Of a DNA stretch of 64,000 bases, positions 8,790 to 16,227 are shown one piece after another. Numbering within the stretch: the first letter of the stretch is position 1; the number at the start of each line of letters is the position of its first letter. Made by a program: the position numbers and the translations under genes. The stretch covers positions 1 to 64,000 of the forward strand of contig NZ_CAADHO010000003.1 in assembly GCF_900699765.1 (NCBI RefSeq), written 5' to 3'. Origin of the DNA: Desulfoluna butyratoxydans (GTDB lineage: Bacteria > Desulfobacterota > Desulfobacteria > Desulfobacterales > Desulfolunaceae). The notes below the pieces were generated by a model, which searched no databases, was not told the origin of the DNA, and saw only the letters and a list, made by a program, of their open reading frames with translations.

Positions 8790-8956
8790 GACGAATTCCA
8801 CTTCCGTGGGCTGTACATTTAATCCTAACAAGGACATGCTGCGGGTAGGACGTTGATGTTTGTGTTGCTGCCTTTACGGGATACTCAGCAATACTTTCTT
8901 GCATTCCATCAATGTCAGTAACAACCATCAGATGTAAAAGATATCCCCAACATCCC

Positions 8957-9283
8957 ATGAATATAATACACGTATACTTCGGCATGAATGGAAGGTTGTC
9001 TTTGGTTCGATACTGGTTGTATTGGGTTATTCCATTCTCAGTTGTTTTGCTATCTTTGTACTACTTTAGAGGCCTGGGGTATTCTTTGGGTACGGGCACA
9101 ATTAGGGTGTTCAATCTTTTGATCATTTGGCCTGCGATAGCAACTTCAGTGAAACGCCTTCACGACCTGAATAGGTCTGGCTGGTGGTTTTTGTTAAACC
9201 TTATTCCCCTAATCGGGAATTTGTTTCTCGGATTCCTGCTGTGCTTTATCCCTGGAACTAAGTCTGGTAATAGTTTTGAGTAG
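8957..9283 (+). CDS. DUF805 family membrane protein
   Basis: 108 residues. It shows the DUF805 pattern: a short N terminus with GMNGRLSLVRYW, three or four membrane helices, the diagnostic KRLHDLNRSGWWFLLNLIP, and a GTKSGNSFE tail. DUF805 proteins are small inner-membrane proteins without a firm role. The start at 8957 matches the usual family start; upstream starts at 8912 or a later ATG at 8984 cannot be excluded because no good ribosome site is visible. Confidence 0.75.
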   Translation: MNIIHVYFGMNGRLSLVRYWLYWVIPFSVVLLSLYYFRGLGYSLGTGTIRVFNLLIIWPAIATSVKRLHDLNRSGWWFLLNLIPLIGNLFLGFLLCFIPGTKSGNSFE

Positions 9284-9351
9284 CTTTAAATGCCTAAAGA
9301 ATATCGGAAAATAAACCTGTGTCCAATATGATTTTTAGTGATAAAGGAACC

Positions 9352-9705
9352 ATGAAAACGATTATTAAAGTTTTCATCGGGCTATTGGTGTTGGCCTCTC
9401 AGGCTTTTGCATCTGAGCTGACAACAAAAAACTACACAATCACAATCGAGACCCATTGTGAGGAGGGTGTTGTTTCATGTGGTGATGTGACTTATGTCGG
9501 CACCCATAACAAAACAGGTAAATCCATCACGCTGAAGGGCGCCACCTGGAATTCAATGTGCGCCGATGGCGTTACGCCCAATCGTTTTATCGGGTATCGA
9601 TTTAAAAATGGTGATATTTCCTATCTCGTGTATGAGGAGGGGCTTTTGGAGGTTTATCGTGGTGACGAGCTTCTCCTGAGCGAAGAAGGGACGTGGGTGT
9701 ACTAA
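9352..9705 (+). CDS. secreted hypothetical protein
   Basis: 117 residues. It starts with a Sec signal (KTIIKVFIGLLVLASQAFA, cleavage likely after AFA), followed by a small beta-rich domain with two cysteines near residues 35-43 (ETHCEEGVVSCGDV) and a third at NSMCADG. AAGGAAC sits just before the ATG. Probably periplasmic. It resembles conserved proteobacterial proteins of unknown function. It ends exactly at the left boundary of the repeat-flanked DUF21/CBS unit. Confidence 0.6.
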   Translation: MKTIIKVFIGLLVLASQAFASELTTKNYTITIETHCEEGVVSCGDVTYVGTHNKTGKSITLKGATWNSMCADGVTPNRFIGYRFKNGDISYLVYEEGLLEVYRGDELLLSEEGTWVY

Positions 9706-10922
9706 CCCGGATATGTCACTGGTCCTTGATCACGTAGACGGGTTTTTCCGAATGGTCCAGCTGCTTGTCCTTAAGCATCCTGCGGGTTCGCTCTTCCCAT
9801 TGGGAGCGGGCCAGGGCCTGCATGTCGGCGATGGTGTCCACCTCATCCATGATTTCCATCCCCAGCAGGGTTTCGATGATGTCTTCCATGGTGATAATTC
9901 CTGCTGTCCCTCCGTATTCATCCACCACCAGAGAGATGTGTTCCTGGCGAGTGAGAAGGAAGTCGAATATCACCGTCAGGGAGATGGTTTCCTGAACGGT
10001 TATGATGTCCCGCTTTAATTCAGACAGGGGCTTGGCCTCCTCTCCCTTGGCCGATGCCAGCAAGATGTCGTTTTTCATGACATAGCCGGTGATGGTGTCC
10101 AGGTTTTCACAGTAAAGCGGTATCCGTGAGAAAATAATATGCGGATGGGCTTCGAGGACCTGCTCGGAGAGCATCTCCTGTTTCAGGGCAAAGACCACGG
10201 TTCTCGGTGTCATGATGTCCTTGACCCGCAGTGAGTTGAACCGGAAGAGGCTTCTCAGGATGCGGGCCTCCTGCTTCTTTATTTCTCCGGATTTTTCCCC
10301 GAGTTCCGCCATGGCTGAAAATTCTTCCCTGGAGAAGGTATGTGGCGCTGTTTCAGGTGAAAAGAGGCGGGTGATGTACTTTGAAATCCAGACAAAGGGA
10401 AGCATGGGGGGGATAAGGTACGACAGCATCAGCGATACGGTTCCCGCAAGCTGCTTCCAGTAGGTGGCGCCAAGGGATTTGGGGATGATTTCAGAAACGA
10501 TCAGGATCAGAAGGGTCAGTACCGCAGAGATGACTCCCACATACTGGCTTCCGAAAACCGCAGCGGCCTGTGCACCCGCTCCGGCTGCGCCCACGGTATG
10601 TGCAATGGTATTGAGGCTCAGGATGGCGGCCAGCGGTCTGTCAATGTTCTGCTTGTAATCATTGAGCCGTTTCCCCGCTTTTGGGCTTTTCTTCTCCACA
10701 ACACCGATATACGAGTGGGGTATACTCAGAAGAACCGCTTCCATCATGGAGCAGGCAAAAGAGAAAAAAAGAGCGATGAAAATGTAAACGAAAAGTAATG
10801 TCATGTGGGGATCCTTTGATCCTTTTTTGCGTTACATTCTGTTTTTAACCAAGATATCAGGGATTCAGCATTGATTCAACATGACTTTGTGGGTGCATGC
10901 GACCCATGAAATATTCGGGTTA
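9703..10922. repeat. inverted-end unit enclosing the DUF21/CBS gene
   Basis: The left end is TAACCCGGATATGTCAC (9703-9719) and the right end is CCATGAAATATTCGGGTTA (10,904-10,922). They are inverted copies of the repeat end and bound one leftward gene with little else. The orientation matches the units at 5911, 11,575 and 13,367. Confidence 0.6.
9716..10804 (-). CDS. CNNM/DUF21 membrane protein with CBS pair
   Basis: 362 residues. The N-terminal CNNM (DUF21) domain has three or four membrane helices and the typical SEIIPKSLGATYW stretch near residue 105. A linker with an acidic, EF-hand-like FSREEFSAMAELG segment leads to two CBS motifs (VKDIMTPRTVVFAL and the later LVVDEYGGTAGIITMEDIIE). 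The C-terminal CorC_HlyC domain is missing or very short. These proteins are linked to Mg2+ or Co2+ efflux or homeostasis. The whole gene lies inside an inverted-end repeat unit and opposes the direction of its neighbours. Confidence 0.85.
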   Translation of the reverse strand: MTLLFVYIFIALFFSFACSMMEAVLLSIPHSYIGVVEKKSPKAGKRLNDYKQNIDRPLAAILSLNTIAHTVGAAGAGAQAAAVFGSQYVGVISAVLTLLILIVSEIIPKSLGATYWKQLAGTVSLMLSYLIPPMLPFVWISKYITRLFSPETAPHTFSREEFSAMAELGEKSGEIKKQEARILRSLFRFNSLRVKDIMTPRTVVFALKQEMLSEQVLEAHPHIIFSRIPLYCENLDTITGYVMKNDILLASAKGEEAKPLSELKRDIITVQETISLTVIFDFLLTRQEHISLVVDEYGGTAGIITMEDIIETLLGMEIMDEVDTIADMQALARSQWEERTRRMLKDKQLDHSEKPVYVIKDQ

Positions 10923-10957
10923 TGATGACATTTTAATGCCTTGGCCTATTAGCATTC

Positions 10958-10977
10958 TCATGAAATATCCGGATTAG
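10958..10977 (+). repeat. interspersed repeat end copy
   Basis: TCATGAAATATCCGGATTAG, the second right-type end within 55 bases. The GNAT gene starts 10 bases after it. Confidence 0.65.
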
Positions 10978-10986
10978 GGGGTGTCG

Positions 10987-11478
10987 ATGATCAGAAAGGC
11001 TTGTGATTCAGATTGCATCAATTTAGCGGCACTCTCTTTGGGGGTGTGGCTTCAAACATATTCTGCGGATGGGATCTGTACAGAGAACTCAAGATTTGTT
11101 TTGTCTACTTTCAACGAAGAGTATTTTTTGCAGCGCCTGCGAGATTCCCGTTACCGGTGCCTGGTCTTTGAAGATGGGGTGTATATCAGAGGGTATGCCC
11201 TCATTAATTTGGAATCCCGATTTCAACGTGGCGTGAGTGGGTTTGAAATTGAAAAATTATACGTCCACTCCCCTTTTCAGGGACGTGGCATTGGCCAAAA
11301 GCTGTTGGCCGAGATAAAAGAACAGTTTGGGGACAGGTTCTGGTTGTACACGTGGGTCAGGAACAAGTCTGTGGGGTTTTATGAAAAATGCGGATTTGAG
11401 CATATCGGCACCCACCGCTTTGCCTTTGGGGATCATACCATCGAAAACCATGTGCTTGGCTATGACGGTTCATCATGA
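10987..11478 (+). CDS. GNAT family N-acetyltransferase
   Basis: 163 residues, the size of a single GNAT domain. The acetyl-CoA binding motif A is clear: IEKLYVHSPFQGRGIGQKLL, with the Q/RxxGxG/A loop QGRGIG near residue 100. NKSVGFYEKCGFEHIG is the usual C-terminal motif B. The substrate is unknown; small-molecule or antibiotic acetylation is possible. The ATG at 10,987 directly follows a repeat end, and the gene lies between a right-type end (10,958) and a left-type end (11,575). Confidence 0.85.
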   Translation: MIRKACDSDCINLAALSLGVWLQTYSADGICTENSRFVLSTFNEEYFLQRLRDSRYRCLVFEDGVYIRGYALINLESRFQRGVSGFEIEKLYVHSPFQGRGIGQKLLAEIKEQFGDRFWLYTWVRNKSVGFYEKCGFEHIGTHRFAFGDHTIENHVLGYDGSS

Positions 11479-11574
11479 TTGCCATCGGCTTTATCCGCAC
11501 CTGTGCCGTATTTTCGGTGACCATTGTGGTTTCAATGCTGACGGATAATTAACCCTGTCGCACCTTGCTGCACG

Positions 11575-12026
11575 TTAGCCCGGATATGTGTTACCTCCGT
11601 AAGGATAAGAATGAATGATTGCTTACTGTGGAATTGACTGTTCGAAGTGCAAAAGCTATATAGCAACTCAGTCGGGTAAACGAGAAGAGTTGGAAACCGT
11701 TGCCCGAAATCTGGCACGAGCCTATCATGCTGAAGTCAAGCCGGAGTATGTTATCTGTGACGGTTGCAAAGAAGACAAAAGACATTCCTTCTTTTGCAGT
11801 AACAGATGCAACATGCGGCCGTGTTGCATTGCGAAAAATTATACGTCTTGTGCCGAATGCTCCGGGTTTCCGTGTGCTGAGTTAGAATGTGAAATTAAGA
11901 ACAAACCAGATGCATGGGAGAACCTCGAAAAAATGAGTTGAAAAGTAATTTTCTCAGAATCCAGGCCCGATACGAAATGAAAACTCTTTGTCGTGGTTAC
12001 TCGACTCGTGAAATATCCGGGCTAAG
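11575..12026. repeat. inverted-end unit enclosing the DUF3795 gene
   Basis: The left end is TTAGCCCGGATATG (11,575-11,588) and the right end is TGAAATATCCGGGCTAA (12,009-12,025). The innermost 13 bases are perfect inverted copies. The 450-bp unit contains one complete gene and little more, so it looks like a minimal cassette. Confidence 0.7.
11615..11941 (+). CDS. DUF3795 cysteine-rich protein
   Basis: 108 residues with the DUF3795 signature: AYCGIDCSKCKSYIAT at the N terminus, then CDGCKED, a CSNRCNMRPCC cluster and CAECSGFPC. About a dozen cysteines imply zinc or Fe-S binding. Function unknown; such proteins are common in Desulfobacterota and methanogens, often as single genes. AAGGATAAG precedes the ATG. 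It is the only gene inside the 450-bp inverted-end unit. Confidence 0.85.
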   Translation: MIAYCGIDCSKCKSYIATQSGKREELETVARNLARAYHAEVKPEYVICDGCKEDKRHSFFCSNRCNMRPCCIAKNYTSCAECSGFPCAELECEIKNKPDAWENLEKMS

Positions 12027-12042
12027 TAAGGATCAATAGGCT

Positions 12043-12336
12043 ATGTTATTTGTAGTGCGCTTTACAGACAAGCCAGACAGCCAGTCGCTTCGAGAGACGT
12101 ACCTTCAGGCTCATATTGCCTGGTTGGATGAGAGACGCCAAACGATCCTTGTTGCCGGGTCCATACGCGATGAACCGACCTCAAGTCCACTTGGCGCGTT
12201 TTGGGTCGTAGAGGCTGAGAGTAAGAGCAACGTCCATGAACTCTACAAATCAGATCCATTCTGGACCTGTGGTATGCGTGAACATGTGGATGTCTATCAT
12301 TGGTCAAAAGCATTTGACGAGGAAACGTTGGTTTAG
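12043..12336 (+). CDS. YciI-like protein
   Basis: 97 residues. It has the YCII-related ferredoxin-like fold pattern: MLFVVRFTDKPDS at the N terminus, a conserved central His (QAHIAWLDERRQTILVAGSI), PLGAFWVVEAES, and DPFWTCGMREHVDVYHW at the end. YciI proteins are possible enzymes with a His-Asp site and unknown physiological substrate. The gene begins 17 bases after a repeat end; AAGGA lies about 11 bases before the ATG. Confidence 0.8.
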   Translation: MLFVVRFTDKPDSQSLRETYLQAHIAWLDERRQTILVAGSIRDEPTSSPLGAFWVVEAESKSNVHELYKSDPFWTCGMREHVDVYHWSKAFDEETLV

Positions 12337-12467
12337 TTTTTCACGTTCACCGAGCGGGGCATTTGTCGAATAGTTAGTGCTACCCTTTCCTCAATCTGGA
12401 GAGGTCTTCCGTCTACTTGGAACCTATCACGCCTGTTATACTTGAGTATACCTGAAAAAGAGGAAAG

Positions 12468-13100
12468 ATGACTTTTCAATCGTGGCTCATATACATGGCA
12501 CTGGTGCTTGTTGCCACCGCAACCCCGGGTCCGGCTGTCTTTTTTATCATGACAAAGTCTGCGTTGCATGGATGGCGTCAGGCGACATTTGCGGCCCTGG
12601 GGAATATCGCGGGGCTTTTTTGCCTTGGGCTTGTGGCGGTTTCAGGCCTGGGGGTCGTGTTGCAAACATCAGAGACGATATTTACCGCCGTAAAATATGC
12701 CGGTTCATTGTACCTGATGTTTTTGGGGGTGAAGCTTATCTTTCACCAAGGCTCCGATGCCGGAATGGAAACCAGCGAATGTCACCAGGTCGGGACGGCG
12801 CCATGGAAAATATTCGCCCATGCATTTGGGGTCGCTGTGACCAATCCAAAAGCCATTGTTTTCCTCACGGCCCTGTTTCCACCCTTCATAAACCATGATG
12901 AAGCCCTTGTTCCCCAATTCTTGACACTTATTTCGGTGTTAATGGCGTCGTCATGTGCATTTCTGGTGTTTTATGCCCTGATCGCAGACAGAGCGACAGG
13001 CTGGTTCAGAAAACCGTACAGAATGAAGGCAATACGTCAGGCAAGTGGCTCTGTTTTTTTGGGCTTTGGCATTCTGATGGCAACGTCTTCAAACAAATGA
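12468..13100 (+). CDS. LysE/RhtB-type amino acid exporter
   Basis: 210 residues, the standard LysE length, with about six membrane helices. The first helix carries the family signature ATATPGPAVFFIMTKSALHG. GVAVTNPKAIVFLTALFPPF around residue 125 is the second conserved segment. These inner-membrane carriers export amino acids such as threonine, homoserine or lysine; the substrate cannot be told here. GAGGAAAG directly precedes the ATG. A clear terminator follows at 13,231. Confidence 0.85.
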   Translation: MTFQSWLIYMALVLVATATPGPAVFFIMTKSALHGWRQATFAALGNIAGLFCLGLVAVSGLGVVLQTSETIFTAVKYAGSLYLMFLGVKLIFHQGSDAGMETSECHQVGTAPWKIFAHAFGVAVTNPKAIVFLTALFPPFINHDEALVPQFLTLISVLMASSCAFLVFYALIADRATGWFRKPYRMKAIRQASGSVFLGFGILMATSSNK

Positions 13101-13230
13101 TGCGATGTAATTTTTTATGGTCGGCTGTGTCAAAGTCCCTGCACCTGATCTTTTGCGCAAGAATACCGATGTCCCGGGTGGTACGGTTGCCCCACTGAGG
13201 GCATCGCCTTGGAAGGTGGTCGGGATGAAA

Positions 13231-13262
13231 GCCCTCCTCGGTTGTACGAGGTGGGCTTTTTT
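13231..13262 (+). terminator. intrinsic terminator after the LysE-type gene
   Basis: GCCCTCCTCG, loop GTTGT, then ACGAGGTGGGC and TTTTTT. A near-identical hairpin recurs at 15,300-15,331, next to the intact SDR gene. Confidence 0.85.
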
Positions 13263-13366
13263 GCGTTGATCCTTGCAACGTCCCCATATATCTCCCTCAA
13301 TTCATAAGCAGGTTGTGACCGGGTATGTGACCAGCCTGTAGGCTTGAGAGCAAGGCCGCTGCGGTG
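13263..13366 (-). pseudogene. 3' remnant of an SDR gene
   Basis: Without gaps, this stretch and the terminator before it match 15,300-15,440, about four positions in five by eye. Read leftward it gives AAALLSSLQAG, then GHNLLMN, a stop codon, and GRYMGTLQ, against AAAFLASQQAR, GHNLLVDG and GRYMGTL-stop in the intact SDR. So it has an internal stop and has lost the true one. The homology stops where the repeat unit at 13,367 begins, which suggests that the unit truncated it. Confidence 0.85.
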
Positions 13367-13745
13367 TTTGGCCCGGATCTTTCATGAGAAAGCGTCTCAA
13401 TTGGAATAATGAGACAATATTACAAGAAGTTATTGTGGAAAAGATCGATAATTCAAGGGTATAAAATGTAATTTACGATTTTCTGATCGATTTTCTCACC
13501 CTTTGGGCGAGCCGTGTGCACCCCCCAACGCTGCGAACCGCTTCAAGAGAGTTATCGCAGATAGTGCGAAAGCCCATGCGTTAGATGGAAGTCCGCTTTT
13601 TTCCAGAGCTTTTTTATTTCTGCCCATGATGTCCTTGATACCATGTAGATAGAATGGATCGAAAGTCCAATTCCTGAATGGCACATCCCTTGTCTACCAA
13701 AAAAGTTCCCTCTTGCTTTAGTACTTGTGAAACGTTCCCGGATTG
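13367..13745. repeat. inverted-end unit next to the SDR remnant
   Basis: The left end is TTTGGCCCGGATCTTTCATG and the right end is CTTGTGAAACGTTCCCGGATTG, diverged inverted copies. The left 160 bases resemble the unit at 5911. The interior carries no convincing gene. Confidence 0.6.
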
Positions 13746-13797
13746 GGTGCACCGTTTTTTGTGTTCTGCGTGAACGGCAGCAAATTCGTTGGATAAT

Positions 13798-14028
13798 ATG
13801 TCTATGAGAAGTGCTTACTGTTTTAAGATAAAAGAGTTGTGCTTTTTGTTAGCTTTGCAGCGTGTTGTCCAAAGTTCTCTTTCAGGTATGTATGGTTTTT
13901 CTAAATTGAAAAATGTTGAATTACAGCGTATGACTGAAAATATTCTAGTTGATTTCTCATTTAGGGCTACAGGTACTATCACTGTCCAATATCCAATGGG
14001 ATTATGCCTGTTTTTTTTGCCGGAGTAG
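13798..14028 (+). CDS. doubtful small open frame
   Basis: 76 residues with no recognisable family, no signal and a weak ribosome site. Three Met codons near the start leave the start open. It lies in an AT-rich interval (13,746-14,283) that otherwise appears empty. It may be a gene fragment or chance. Confidence 0.2.
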   Translation: MSMRSAYCFKIKELCFLLALQRVVQSSLSGMYGFSKLKNVELQRMTENILVDFSFRATGTITVQYPMGLCLFFLPE

Positions 14029-14283
14029 ATACCACTTCATTCATTGATAAAGCAGGCAGTAGAGTCTTTAGACAATTTATCATAGCCACAGGCTGATTTA
14101 CTATAGAAAGCATTTTTCTTTGTGATTGTATTTATGATTAAAGAGGTTTGGGAATAGATGCCATAAATTCTGTTTTTATGGGTGGGTGCGATCAGTGCAT
14201 TCAGCCGATGCTCCATCAACACGCGCTTAAATCGAAACGGTAAGAGATAAATCGGAACATTTACTTTAGCTCAAGGACGGATC

Positions 14284-15180
14284 ATGATGGAAAAAGAATT
14301 TCAAGAGAACGCAGTTGAAAAATCTGACGAGAGTTCAGGGGTTCAATTAAAAAACGTACTAATGAATGAGGGAATAACGGCTATTTGGATTGATAAACTA
14401 TTAGACTGCTTTCGACAGGACTTTTTTTCAGATTTTTTTGAGAAAAGTGAGGCCTGGTTAATCAAGTGCGGCTTATATGGTTTATACATTGTCGGTATTT
14501 TGGGGCTTCTAACTTCATTGATTTTTCCGATCCGATATAATGCACTTCCTTTTATGTATTCTTTCGGGATTGGGGTATCTTGGGTGCTTTTGTGTGTGGT
14601 TCTTCACTATACGGCATATAAATTCGTCCCAAATATGACCAATATTATATCTTCAACACCAACCAAAATGTCATCGGAAGCGTTCTTAAACTCAATCGCC
14701 TTGATATCAGGCCTTTGTGGGGTTGTGTCTCTTCTCGCGGGCATTTTTTTCTGGATCAAAACATCATCATTTAACTCCTTTGTTATTGGTCTGTTTTCTT
14801 TTGTTTTTTGTGAGTATATGCTTGCGCTTTCGCTCAATCCGAATCTCCTTAATATCAATATTGATAAGAACATCTCTGCTGGAGAAGAATTCATCGGAAT
14901 ATTATCTTTTTTTGTAAAAAGTAATTTAAAGATAATTCCTATAATTTTTGGCTCTGGGATCGTTCTTAGCATAATTAGCTTGATAGGGGCCATGTTTACA
15001 AAATTCAACTATATTCCAGAGATTACCGCTAAGATGATGACCATTGGTGGTTTTACATTAACAGCTCTGTTGCCATTTGTAGGATATCTACTGTTTCTGT
15101 CCTACTATTTTGTTTTGGATTTAGTGGCTTCCGTTATTTCTATACCTTCGAAAATTGATGCCTTAAATCAGGAAAAATAG
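14284..15180 (+). CDS. hypothetical polytopic membrane protein
   Basis: 298 residues. A polar N terminus of about 55 residues with many Glu and Lys is followed by six hydrophobic segments (about 62-82, 88-112, 138-158, 162-182, 215-240 and 250-280). I recognise no family. AAGGA lies about 7 bases before the ATG, and a strong terminator follows. The gene is AT-rich and sits between the SDR remnant and the intact SDR, so it belongs to inserted material. Confidence 0.6.
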   Translation: MMEKEFQENAVEKSDESSGVQLKNVLMNEGITAIWIDKLLDCFRQDFFSDFFEKSEAWLIKCGLYGLYIVGILGLLTSLIFPIRYNALPFMYSFGIGVSWVLLCVVLHYTAYKFVPNMTNIISSTPTKMSSEAFLNSIALISGLCGVVSLLAGIFFWIKTSSFNSFVIGLFSFVFCEYMLALSLNPNLLNINIDKNISAGEEFIGILSFFVKSNLKIIPIIFGSGIVLSIISLIGAMFTKFNYIPEITAKMMTIGGFTLTALLPFVGYLLFLSYYFVLDLVASVISIPSKIDALNQEK

Positions 15181-15299
15181 TGAAAACTTGACTCTTTGCA
15201 TTACGGTTTGCCGTGACCGAAGGGTAGAGCAAGCCTTTTTTTCAAATCGTTGGGTTTGAATGTAACGAGAACTTGTCAGGTATTGTTTGAGTGTGAGAG

Positions 15300-15331
15300 G
15301 CCCGCCTCGGGGCTACGAGGTGGGCTTTTTT
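15300..15331 (+). terminator. intrinsic terminator
   Basis: GCCCGCCTCG, loop GGGCT, ACGAGGTGGGC, TTTTTT. It ends rightward transcription and faces the leftward nine-gene operon. It is a duplicate of the hairpin at 13,231. Confidence 0.85.
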
Positions 15332-15341
15332 GCGCCGATTC

Positions 15342-16133
15342 TTACAATGTCCCCATGTATCTCCCCCCGTCCACAAGCAGGTTGTGGCCGGTGATGAAGC
15401 GAGCCTGTTGGCTGGCGAGAAAGGCTGCTGCGGCGCCGAAGTCCGACGGGTCGCCGAAGCTTCCGCAGGGAATGGCCGAGACCATTTTCCGGGAGATTTC
15501 CTCCTGGGGTTTGCCTTCCAGGGCGGCGCGGTCCTTGACGAGTTTGTCCACGCGGGCGGTTTTGTGGGTGCCCGGCAGCAGGGCGTTCACGGTGATGCCG
15601 TGGGGGGCCAGCTCTGTTGCCACGGTTTTTAAAAAACCGGTCAGCCCGGCCCGGGCCATGTTGGAGAGCAGCAGGTCGCCGATGGGCTGCTTCACGGAGA
15701 TGGAGGTGATGGCAATGATTCGGCCCCAGCCTTTGGCCTTCATGGCCGGGCAGACATGGTGGATCAGGCGCACGGCGCTCATGAGGTTGAGGTCCAGGGC
15801 TTTGGGGTAGTCCTCCAGCTCCGTGGTTTCAAACGTGCCGGGGGGCGGGCCACCGGCGTTGGTGACGAGGATATCCGGGGTGCCCAGGGCGTCGTCCACC
15901 CCTTGGACCAACCTGCGGATCTCCTCTTTCTTTGTCAGGTCCGCCCCGAAGCCGACAGCCTCGACACCGTGGCGTCCCGAGATCTCCCGTGCAGCCTCCC
16001 GGGCGGCGTCGTCGCTGCGGGAGCACACGGCAACCCTGCACCCCTCTTGCGCCAGGGCCTCGGCACAGCTCCGGCCGAGCCCCCTGGTGGAAGCTGAGAC
16101 AAGGGCTGTTTTTCCTTTGATTCCTAAGTCCAT
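15342..16133 (-). CDS. SDR family oxidoreductase (last gene of the nine-gene operon)
   Basis: 263 residues. The start at 16,133 follows AAGGAAAAACAAACC. The N terminus has the Rossmann glycine loop in the form ASTRGLG (14-20), then NAGG near residue 89 and a C-terminal LLVDGGRYMGTL. The catalytic Tyr and Lys of the YxxxK motif are absent: the aligned stretch reads LLLSNMARAGLTG. That places it in a diverged SDR subgroup seen with 3-oxoacyl-reductase-like annotation. It would reduce a carbonyl or serve another nucleotide-dependent role in the pathway. A broken copy of its 3' end lies at 13,263. Confidence 0.85.
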   Translation of the reverse strand: MDLGIKGKTALVSASTRGLGRSCAEALAQEGCRVAVCSRSDDAAREAAREISGRHGVEAVGFGADLTKKEEIRRLVQGVDDALGTPDILVTNAGGPPPGTFETTELEDYPKALDLNLMSAVRLIHHVCPAMKAKGWGRIIAITSISVKQPIGDLLLSNMARAGLTGFLKTVATELAPHGITVNALLPGTHKTARVDKLVKDRAALEGKPQEEISRKMVSAIPCGSFGDPSDFGAAAAFLASQQARFITGHNLLVDGGRYMGTL

Positions 16134-16166
16134 GGTTTGTTTTTCCTTGTAACTGATCAATCCAAA

Positions 16167-16196
16167 CATGCCTCCGGCAGGGCCGCCGGAGGCATG
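16167..16196. repeat. intergenic hairpin in the operon
   Basis: Perfect 12-base arms CATGCCTCCGGC and GCCGGAGGCATG with a 6-base loop lie between the LeuRS-like and SDR genes. No U tract follows on the coding strand, so it is more likely an mRNA-processing or stability element than a terminator. Confidence 0.5.
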
Positions 16197-16227
16197 TGGA
16201 GCTGAATAGTTACTTTTTTTTGGTTTA

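Noticed and set aside
13006-13287. Leftward open frame of 93 codons
   Set aside because: It starts inside the SDR remnant and continues through the terminator into sequence antisense to the LysE-type gene, so it is an artefact of the broken copy.
1-15200. Chromosomal integron gene-cassette array
   Set aside because: The region has small orphan genes in mostly one direction, but I found no integrase and the repeats do not show the attC core sites (RYYYAAC and GTTRRRY). Two genes also run leftward.
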